This document shows, in pieces, positions 57,819 to 64,000 of a stretch of DNA of 64,000 nt (positions within the stretch are counted from its first letter, which is position 1; each line of letters opens with the position of its first letter). Under the pieces are notes generated by a model. The model was not told where the DNA came from and did not search any database. It saw only the letters and a list, made by a program, of their open reading frames with translations. The translations under genes and the position numbers were made by a program. Source of the DNA: Kofleriaceae bacterium (GTDB taxonomy: Bacteria > Myxococcota_A > Polyangia > Haliangiales > Haliangiaceae). The DNA is taken from the NCBI GenBank assembly GCA_018057825.1, contig JAGPCY010000031.1, positions 54,594 to 118,593 of the forward strand. Direction: 5' to 3'.

Positions 57819-58772
57819 TCAGGCGTCGGGCGGCGCGTCGAGTGGCGCGTCGACGCCGGCGTCCACCGGCGCGTCGGTGGGCGCGTCGACCGGGGCGTCG
57901 ATGCCGGCGTCGATCGTCGACGGCACGTCGAGCGTGAGCACCGGGTTGGCCCGGCCCGCGCCGACGAAGGTGTCGAAGGTGCCGCGGAACATGACGGCCC
58001 CGGTGCCATCCTTGCCGACCACCGTCATCTGCGCCGGTCCAAACGGCAGGGTGTCGACGGCCTCGGCCTGGCCCAAGGTCGAGGCCACGCAGGTGACGTC
58101 GACCGTGCCGTCGAGCCGATACGACGGGTGGCCGGTGGTGGCCGAGGTCGACACCGTCACCGGCACGCCGCCGATCGTCAACCGCACGTTCTGCTGCGCC
58201 ACCGGCGGCGCCGCCATCGTGCAGGTCATGCCGGCCCACCGCAGCACGAAGTAGAAGGTCCCGGTCATCGGCCGCGCCCAGGCGCTCGGCCCGACGTTCA
58301 CGACGGTCTCGACCACCGTGCCCGGCGTGACGTTGGCCTCGACCATCGCCGTCACCGGCGCGGTCACCAGCGACGCCCCGGCGCTGTCGAGGGGCGTGAC
58401 CGCGATCGTGTACAGCCCGGCCGGGAGCTCCTCGAAGGTCACCTGGCGCAGCGTGCAGCCGCCGTCCCGGCTCTGGGTGCTCGGGCCGGTCAGCTCGACC
58501 CGGACGTTGGCGGCGTTGACGTCGAGGCAGCCGTCGCTGGTGAAGCCGGGGGCGGCGTTGGCGTTGAACTCCCACTTCACGACGTTGCGCGGCGGCACGT
58601 AGGCCACGCACAACCGGCAGGCGTCGAACTCGTCGGGGTTGCCGTCGTCGCACTGCTCGGGCGGCTCGAGCTTGCCGTTGCCACACACCTGGCCGCTGTC
58701 GTCGCTGCAGGCCAGCGCGCCGACGACGAGCAGGGCGAACCCGGCCCCGAGCCGTGGCCCGATCGACCTCAC
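57819..58772 (-). CDS. Lipoprotein with DUF4215-like Cys motif and Asp/Ala/Pro tail
   Basis: 317 aa from GTG 58772. Signal peptide with lipobox GALAC. The mature start CGNGKLEPPEQCDDGNPDEFDACRLC (about residues 28-53) matches the myxobacterial Cys-rich repeat. The middle is beta-rich (TFYFVLRWAG, VRLTIGGVPVTV). The final roughly 30 residues are DAPVDAPTDAPVDAG-type repeats. It overlaps the stop of the upstream SIR2-like/TPR gene by GTGA (58769-58772), so the two are translationally coupled. Confidence 0.75.
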   Translation of the reverse strand: MRSIGPRLGAGFALLVVGALACSDDSGQVCGNGKLEPPEQCDDGNPDEFDACRLCVAYVPPRNVVKWEFNANAAPGFTSDGCLDVNAANVRVELTGPSTQSRDGGCTLRQVTFEELPAGLYTIAVTPLDSAGASLVTAPVTAMVEANVTPGTVVETVVNVGPSAWARPMTGTFYFVLRWAGMTCTMAAPPVAQQNVRLTIGGVPVTVSTSATTGHPSYRLDGTVDVTCVASTLGQAEAVDTLPFGPAQMTVVGKDGTGAVMFRGTFDTFVGAGRANPVLTLDVPSTIDAGIDAPVDAPTDAPVDAGVDAPLDAPPDA

Positions 58773-61700
58773 GCCGAGGCCTCGGCCCGGACGGTCAGCC
58801 CGAGGTGGCGACGGATCGCGAAGTACGACTCCGAGGCCGCGAAGGCCAGGAGCGCGCGCAGGCGCTCCTTGACCGACTGCGCCGAGGTCGTCGAGGTCTC
58901 GGTGGCGACCAGGCGCGCCGCGGTCTCGAGGTCGTTGGCCAGGATCAGGCCGACCCGGTTGGCGGTCAGGTCGGTGGCGCTGCGCCAGCTCGCGACCAGG
59001 CCGTTGCCGAGGCGCGGCCCGAGGCGTCCGCCCAGCACGCCGACCTGCTCGAGGAGCTGGGCCGGCACGGTCTTGGCCACCGTGGCCGCCAGCTTCTTGG
59101 CGTCCTCGGGGACGTCGCCCGGCGGCGGGCTGCCGGCCGCCACCAGGGCGGCGACGAACGCGCTCTCCACCTTGGGCGCGCTGCCCAGGGCGTAGGTGAC
59201 GAAGCGCTCGGGCCGCAGGTAGGCCAGGTGCTTGCCGATCTCGAAGGCCAGCTCGCGCTCGTCGGTGCGCGCGCCCTTGCCGCACAGGAGCGCCGGCGCC
59301 AGCTTGCCCTTGTCGGTGGTGTTGGCGACCCGCAGGCCGTCGCCGTTGTCGAACCACAGAAGCGGCGGTGCGTCGAGGCCGAGCACGCCGGCGGCGTACT
59401 TGGCGACCCGGGCCGGCAGCCGGTTGTCGCGCTCGAGATCGACCCGGGCGTTGGGGTCGAGGCCGAAGGCCGACGGCGGCTGCGCGGTCGAGCCGGCCAG
59501 GGCGCCGATCGTCGACGCGAAGATCGCGCCGACCGCGCGGTCCTCGGCCGGGTGGATCACCGCCTTGCCCCACAGCTCCTCGGTCAGGCGGCGGGTGGCC
59601 GGGATGAACTGCGCCGGCCGGTACTTCTGGTACAGCGCGCGCTCCTCGGGCGACGCGGCGCCGAGGAAGACCAGGGCCTGGGCCAGACACCACGCCTTGT
59701 CGAGCTCGTTCTCGTCCTTGTACAGGTTCGACAGCGCCTTGTAGACCTCGACCCGGTCGGGGGCGAAGGTGAGGAGCGTCTGCAGCTCGGCGATCGCGTC
59801 GCCGCGACGGGCCTCGCCGGCCTCGAGGTAGAGATCGGCGAGCTGCTCGTGGCGGTTGTGGTTGTCGGGATCGAGCTGGGCCGCGATCTCGAAGGCCTCG
59901 ATCGCCAGCTCGGGGTTGCCGAGGTGATCGAGGTACAGATCGCCCAGCCGGGTCCACAGCTCGAGGGTCTTGTCCGGCGGCGCGTCGTCGCCCAGCCGCT
60001 TCAGGTGCCGGCGGACCGCGCGGGCCAGGCCCTTCCAGTCGCGGCTGTCCGACAGCATCTTGTCGATCGCCTCGAAGGCCTTGGGCGTGGTCGGCGCGTC
60101 GTCGAGGGCCTGGTTCATCCGCTCGACCGCGACCTCGATGTCCGACAGCTCGTCGCGCGCGATGACCGCGGCGGCGTAGTGGACCTTGGCCCGGCGGGCC
60201 GGCGCGGTCTCGAGGGCCGCGAGCTGATCGAGGATCTCGACCGCGCGCCGCCACTGCTTCTGCTCGCTGTAGGCGTCGAGCAGCTTGTGCAGGAGCGCCG
60301 GGCCGGTGGCGCCCGAGCGCTGGGCCTCGAGGTAGGCGCCGATCGCGGCGCCGGTGTCCTTGAGCTTGCCGCGCGCCAGATCGCCGATCTCGTCGAGCAA
60401 CCGGGCCTTGACCGGCTCGGTCGCGCGCTCGACCTGGATCCGCTTGGCCTCGATCACCATCTTCCAGTCGCCGCGCTGGCCACCGAGCTCGACCAGGGCC
60501 TGGAGCGTGGCCTCGTGGGCCGGCTCCTTCTCGAGGGCCCGGCGCAGCGCGTTCTCGGCCTTCTTGTCGTCGCCCAGGGCCCGGGCGGTGATGCCCAGGC
60601 GGTACCAGATGTCGGCGACCTGACCGTCGGCCAGGCCGGTGCGGAACCGGGCCAGGATCTCGCGGTAGCGCTTGTCGACCTCGCGCCAGCGCTCCTCGGC
60701 GCCCTCGGTGGCCTGGCCCTCGCTGGCCTTGGCCTCGATGAGCAGGGTCCCGGCCAGGCCCAGGGCCGCGCCCTGGTTGTCGGGGTCGGCCTCGACCGCG
60801 AGCCGGTAGTGGCGCGCCGCCTTCTCGGTGCGGTGCAGGTGCTCGTAGACCGCGCCGAGCTGGGTCTGGCGGCGGGCCCGCTCGAGGCGATCGCCGCCTT
60901 CGGACCGGCGAGCCAGCATCTCGAGGACCGGCAAGGCGTCGTCCCAGCGCTCGGCCGACACCAGGCGATCGGCGACCTTCTCGCCAGCCGCGACGTGGTC
61001 GGGATCGAGCTTGAGCACGCGCTCGAGGAGGCCAAGCGCGCGCGCCGGATCCTCGAGGCGCTGCTCGGCGATCTCGGCGGCCCGGGCCAAAAGCTCGATG
61101 CGATCGCTCCGCTGCGGCGCCACCGCCTCGGCCCGCAGGGTGTGCTCGAGGGCGCTCTGCCACGCGCCCTTGTCCTCGGACAAGGTCGCCATCGAACGCA
61201 GGGCGCCCAGGTGCTCGCCGTCCAGGGCCAGGGCCTTGTCGAGGTAGCGCCCGGCGGCCTCGGCGTCACCTTGTTCGGACAGGGCCAGGCCGCCGGCCTC
61301 GGCCCACAGCGCCGCGCCGCGGTTGCCCTCGAGCTCGGCGTGGCGGGTCAGGATCCCGACCGCCTTGTCCCAGGCCTCGGTGCGCTTGTACAGGCGCGGC
61401 AGGGCGGACAGCGCCGGCCGGCAGCCGTCGTCGATCGCCAGGGCGTTCAGGTGGGCCTCGATCGCGCGGTGCGGATCGTCGAGCTCCTTCTCGTAGACGG
61501 TGGCCGCCTCGAGATACAGCTCGACGCGCTGGACCGGGTTCTTGGCCGCGGCGACGTGGCGCGCGATCAGCGCGGTCAGGTCGTACCAGCGCGCCTTGGC
61601 GCGGAGCACCCGGGCCAGCCCGCGGTAGGCGTCGTCGGCGTTGCCGTCGAGGTCGAGGATGCTCTGGTAGGCCGCGATCGCGCGGTCCTCGGCGCCGTCC

Positions 61701-63643
61701 TTGTCCTCGAGCTCGGCCGCGACCTTGCGCAGCGTGGCCAGGCGCTCGGCCTCGGGCGCGACCTTGGCCAGGCGCTCGAGGGTCCGCAGGTAGTCATCAG
61801 ACCGCCCGGTCTTGTCGTAGAGATCGACCAGGGCCTTCAGGGCCTCGCGGTCGGCGCCGTCCTTCTCGAGCGCGGCCTCGTAGCGGGCGATCGCGCCCTC
61901 GAGGTCGCCGAGCTTGTCGGCGCGCAGGGTGGCCAGCTCGCGACGGACCGCGGTGGCGCGGCCGCCCTCGCCGATGTGATCGAGGGCCTCGGCCCGGCGC
62001 TCGAGCACCTTGGCCAACGACGCCCACTTCTCGTCGCGCCGGTACAGCCGCTCGAGGGCGGCCAGGGCGTCGTCGAGCCCGGGAGTCGAGCCGTCGCCGA
62101 GCGCCGCCGCCGCCTCGTAGGCCTCGACCGCGCGCGCGGTCTGGGCGAGCTGGCTCTCGCTCAGATCGCCGAGCTGCAGGTACAGGTCGAGCTTGGCGGC
62201 GTCGTCGGTCTCGTGGCCGACCGCGCCCCGCAGGGCGTCGGCCAGCTCGGCCCACTTCTGCTGGCGGCGCAGGTGCTCGGCCAGGGCGTGATGGGCCTCG
62301 AGGTTGCCGGCGTCGAGCTCGAGGGCGCGGCGCAAGGACGGCAGGGCGTAGTCGGCGCGGTCGAGCCGCAGGCCGTACCACACGCCGAGGCGAGTCCACC
62401 ACCGCGACGCCAGCGGCGCGTCGGTCAGCTCGGTGGTCAGCTCGGTGGCCTCGCTCACCAGGTCGGCCCAGCCGCCGGTGGCGGCGGCCAGGCGCTCGGC
62501 CTCGGCCACCAGGGCGTCGTCGGCCGGGTCGAGGTGGATCGCGCCGGTCAGGGCCTCGAAGGCGTGCTTGAGATCGCCCGAGAGCTGCTCGTAGGCCACC
62601 GCGACGTCGCGCAGGAGCTTGGCCTTGGCGGTCGGCTCGTCCTCGTGATCGAGGCGGCCGAGCAGGACCTCGACGACGCGGTCGCCGTCGCCGGCCGCGC
62701 GGGCCGCGCGCTCGATCGCGTCGAGGGCGTCGCGAGCCTCGCCGTCATCGCCGAGCCGGGCCAGCCAGCCCTCGAGGTCGTCGGCGTCGGGCCGGGTCTC
62801 GGCCAGGGTGACCCCGGCGGCGGCGCAGGCATCGCGCAGCGCCTCGAGCCACTCGATCACGCTCTTCTCGGCGGTGTCGTCGCCGCCCTTGCCGGCCAGG
62901 TTCACCACCTCGATGTGGTGCTCGGCCATCAGCTCGTCGACGGTCACCGGGCCCATGCCGGCGCCCAGGAAGTAGTGGGCGTTCTGCGGCGGCTCGAACA
63001 TGCCGAAGACCCGGTCGAGCAGCGCCGACAGGTCGGGATCGCCGAAGCGGAAGCCGACGAACACCAGCGTGCCCTCGACGTACAGCTCGCGGGCGTAGTC
63101 GCGCAGGTCGACGGCGCGGGCCAGGGCCCGGCGCACCGAGCGCGGCGTCACCACGTAGGTGTCGAAGTTGCCGAGCATCTTGATGAGCGAGCGCCGCCGC
63201 CGCGACAGCCCCCCCATCTCCTGATAGGTCACGATGCGCGACTCCGGCCAGCCCTCGGGCCGCTCGGTCAGCGCGGTCTCGAGCACGTCGCCGGGGAAGG
63301 TGGTCCAGATGTGGCGGAACGGCAGCTCGGCGATGACCTTGGCCATCGCCGGCGTCTCCTCGGGGGAGCGCCAGGTCTCCTTGACCAGGGCGTCGCAGGC
63401 CTCTTCGCCCAGCGACCGGGCCAGGAACCCGACCGCGCGCACCAGGTTGCCCTTGTGCAGGAGCTTGTCGAGATCCTTGGCGGCCGCGGCGTCGCCGTCG
63501 CGCCCGCGGGCCTCGAGCTCCTTGTTCATCCGCTCGAGGAGCTGCTTCCAGGAAGGTACGCCGATTCCCGCGCCGACGACGAGGGCTGCGCGCCCCGCCT
63601 TGATTGCTTCGACGAGAGACTCGGGGATCGTGTGCTCGGGCAT
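58769..63643 (-). CDS. Giant SIR2-like/TPR protein (SIR2 NAD site degenerate)
   Basis: 1624 aa. Residues about 1-265 resemble the SIR2-like (SIR2_2) fold: ALVVGAGIGVPSWKQLL near 20, HIWTTFPGDVLE where TTNYD-type sequences usually occur, LIKMLGNFD where KLHG is usual, and VGFRFGDPDLSALL. The catalytic His of the KxHG motif appears replaced by Leu, so NAD hydrolysis is doubtful. From about 330 to 1290 there are roughly 30 TPR-like helical repeats. The C-terminal ~330 residues form a separate domain (PAEDRAVGAIFAST; ELAFEIGKHLAYLRPERF) that I do not recognise, though EIGKH faintly recalls an M48-type zinc helix. SIR2 proteins with repeats occur in antiphage systems, but no other defence gene is nearby. 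The promoter before ATG 63643 is unclear; AAAGGGG at 63650-63656 may be the ribosome-binding site. Confidence 0.7.
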   Translation of the reverse strand: MPEHTIPESLVEAIKAGRAALVVGAGIGVPSWKQLLERMNKELEARGRDGDAAAAKDLDKLLHKGNLVRAVGFLARSLGEEACDALVKETWRSPEETPAMAKVIAELPFRHIWTTFPGDVLETALTERPEGWPESRIVTYQEMGGLSRRRRSLIKMLGNFDTYVVTPRSVRRALARAVDLRDYARELYVEGTLVFVGFRFGDPDLSALLDRVFGMFEPPQNAHYFLGAGMGPVTVDELMAEHHIEVVNLAGKGGDDTAEKSVIEWLEALRDACAAAGVTLAETRPDADDLEGWLARLGDDGEARDALDAIERAARAAGDGDRVVEVLLGRLDHEDEPTAKAKLLRDVAVAYEQLSGDLKHAFEALTGAIHLDPADDALVAEAERLAAATGGWADLVSEATELTTELTDAPLASRWWTRLGVWYGLRLDRADYALPSLRRALELDAGNLEAHHALAEHLRRQQKWAELADALRGAVGHETDDAAKLDLYLQLGDLSESQLAQTARAVEAYEAAAALGDGSTPGLDDALAALERLYRRDEKWASLAKVLERRAEALDHIGEGGRATAVRRELATLRADKLGDLEGAIARYEAALEKDGADREALKALVDLYDKTGRSDDYLRTLERLAKVAPEAERLATLRKVAAELEDKDGAEDRAIAAYQSILDLDGNADDAYRGLARVLRAKARWYDLTALIARHVAAAKNPVQRVELYLEAATVYEKELDDPHRAIEAHLNALAIDDGCRPALSALPRLYKRTEAWDKAVGILTRHAELEGNRGAALWAEAGGLALSEQGDAEAAGRYLDKALALDGEHLGALRSMATLSEDKGAWQSALEHTLRAEAVAPQRSDRIELLARAAEIAEQRLEDPARALGLLERVLKLDPDHVAAGEKVADRLVSAERWDDALPVLEMLARRSEGGDRLERARRQTQLGAVYEHLHRTEKAARHYRLAVEADPDNQGAALGLAGTLLIEAKASEGQATEGAEERWREVDKRYREILARFRTGLADGQVADIWYRLGITARALGDDKKAENALRRALEKEPAHEATLQALVELGGQRGDWKMVIEAKRIQVERATEPVKARLLDEIGDLARGKLKDTGAAIGAYLEAQRSGATGPALLHKLLDAYSEQKQWRRAVEILDQLAALETAPARRAKVHYAAAVIARDELSDIEVAVERMNQALDDAPTTPKAFEAIDKMLSDSRDWKGLARAVRRHLKRLGDDAPPDKTLELWTRLGDLYLDHLGNPELAIEAFEIAAQLDPDNHNRHEQLADLYLEAGEARRGDAIAELQTLLTFAPDRVEVYKALSNLYKDENELDKAWCLAQALVFLGAASPEERALYQKYRPAQFIPATRRLTEELWGKAVIHPAEDRAVGAIFASTIGALAGSTAQPPSAFGLDPNARVDLERDNRLPARVAKYAAGVLGLDAPPLLWFDNGDGLRVANTTDKGKLAPALLCGKGARTDERELAFEIGKHLAYLRPERFVTYALGSAPKVESAFVAALVAAGSPPPGDVPEDAKKLAATVAKTVPAQLLEQVGVLGGRLGPRLGNGLVASWRSATDLTANRVGLILANDLETAARLVATETSTTSAQSVKERLRALLAFAASESYFAIRRHLGLTVRAEASA

Positions 63644-63786
63644 CCTAAACCCCTTTGTCGTTGGAGAGTTGTGAGTGACTTACGGCGGCGGACCGTAGCC
63701 GCGGCCTCGGTCTCGATGCAAGCCCAAAGCCGGCAAGCTTGGGCCCGGCGTGGGACAGGAAAGCCGATGTCAGCCGCCGGCCGTGG
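63644..63786. other. Divergent intergenic region
   Basis: About 143 bp between the SIR2-like gene and the small membrane protein. Contains the CAGACT hexamer near its right end and an AAGGGG-like purine patch for the SIR2-like gene; nothing else recognised. Confidence 0.35.
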
Positions 63787-63792
63787 CAGACT
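63787..63792 (+). promoter_or_regulatory. Candidate -10 (CAGACT) for the small membrane protein
   Basis: Ends 6 nt before ATG 63799; same hexamer and spacing as at 55399. Confidence 0.4.
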
Positions 63793-63798
63793 TCCCCC

Positions 63799-63954
63799 AT
63801 GGCCGACGAGCCGCCGCTCGAATACGCGTCCGAGACCCGGCAGCTCTCGTCGGACGAGGCCCGGGACGCCGCCGGCGGCGGCCCGCCCTGGTGGGTCGTG
63901 ATCGCCGTCGTGGTCCTCGCCGTCGGCTTCGCGATCGGCTTCGCGCTTCGCTAG
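63799..63954 (+). CDS. Small membrane protein
   Basis: 51 aa. An acidic soluble N-terminus (residues 1-28, DEPPLEYASETRQLSSDEARD) and a C-terminal membrane helix (WVVIAVVVLAVGFAIGFAL) ending in Arg. Tail-anchored or single-pass protein; function unknown. The positioned -10 hexamer and a purine-rich G-rich array immediately after its stop support it as a real gene. Confidence 0.6.
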   Translation: MADEPPLEYASETRQLSSDEARDAAGGGPPWWVVIAVVVLAVGFAIGFALR

Positions 63955-63960
63955 TCGTCG

Positions 63961-64000
63961 GGGACGGGGTCGGGGACGGGGACGGGGACGGGGACGGGGA
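63961..64000. repeat. Hexamer array 6 (GGGGAC), runs off the window
   Basis: GGGGAC units with one GGGGTC, starting just after the small membrane protein's stop and continuing past the right edge. G4 runs separated by 2 nt on the sense strand: a strong G-quadruplex-type sequence. Confidence 0.93.

Noticed and set aside
58769..63643. Calling this a complete antiphage defence system
   Set aside because: No toxin, TIR, nuclease or other defence gene neighbours it and the SIR2 catalytic His appears lost; only a tentative note is warranted.
58754..63901. A 1715-codon open frame antisense to the SIR2-like/TPR gene
   Set aside because: It mirrors the sense gene on the opposite strand, has Gly/Arg/Leu-rich low-complexity sequence with no recognised fold, and such shadows arise at this GC content.
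63961..64000. KOPS-like or other chromosome-segregation motifs in the GGGGAC array
   Set aside because: The units do not match GGGNAGGG and the run is a perfect tandem repeat; no origin, dif or parS-like context is seen.

Overview
The window is very GC-rich bacterial chromosome (well above 70% GC by eye) and looks like a predatory or social myxobacterium (Myxococcota, probably the Haliangiales/Kofleriaceae side). The evidence is two Ser/Thr kinases with extra domains, an FHA-type sigma-54 activator, a MYXO-CTERM surface metalloprotease, a myxobacterial Cys-rich-repeat lipoprotein, many lipoproteins (three with Asp/Ala/Pro-rich C-terminal tails) and a PilZ-J-domain/Hsp70 pair. No phage, integron, insertion sequence or CRISPR array was seen. 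The region reads as ordinary chromosome apart from simple-repeat arrays.

Layout. 1-359: non-coding start with several hairpins. 360-2522: phospholipase-D-family protein. 2563-6698: tyrosine/homogentisate catabolism operon read leftward (fumarylacetoacetase, maleylacetoacetate isomerase, FAD aldonolactone-type oxidase, HppD). 6881-14091: lipoprotein, methyltransferase, SOS-type ImuB-like gene with a palindromic operator, LiaF-like protein, adenosine deaminase family, TPR-methyltransferase, Gre-like protein, small membrane protein. 14136-22515: signalling block (kinase-ATPase-TPR, lipoprotein, FHA activator, kinase with cyclase-like tail). 22499-25574: hemE operon with a lipoprotein and an Rsm22-type methyltransferase. 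25686-33110: response regulator, PilZ-J-TPR plus truncated Hsp70, then a GbsR-type regulator with a three-gene ABC exporter. 33202-44049: acyltransferase, MauG-like cytochrome, HEAT-cyclophilin lipoprotein, acyl-CoA ligase, SDR, outer-membrane-like protein, TraB/GumN protein. 44159-44243: tRNA-Leu(GAG). 44441-49226: MYXO-CTERM protease, TonB/HEAT lipoprotein, small lipoprotein, FGE-like protein. 49267-53035: carB-greA operon. 53120-57720: esterase, APC permease, secreted protein with an in-frame repeat, SerA. 57819-63954: lipoprotein, giant SIR2-like/TPR protein, small membrane protein.

Two window-wide patterns stand out. First, six arrays of a 6-bp unit (GAGACC/GAGGCC/GAGGCG, or GGGGAC and CGGGAA variants) begin within a few bases of stop codons. 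All six are oriented so that the transcript of the abutting gene is purine-rich or G-rich. A seventh array is translated in frame at the start of a secreted protein. Second, about two dozen first-of-operon genes carry a TANNNT-like -10 hexamer whose last base lies most often exactly 6 nt before the start codon. This predicts widespread leaderless or near-leaderless transcription and also decides several start codons. Genes inside operons instead are often coupled by 4-bp GTGA overlaps.
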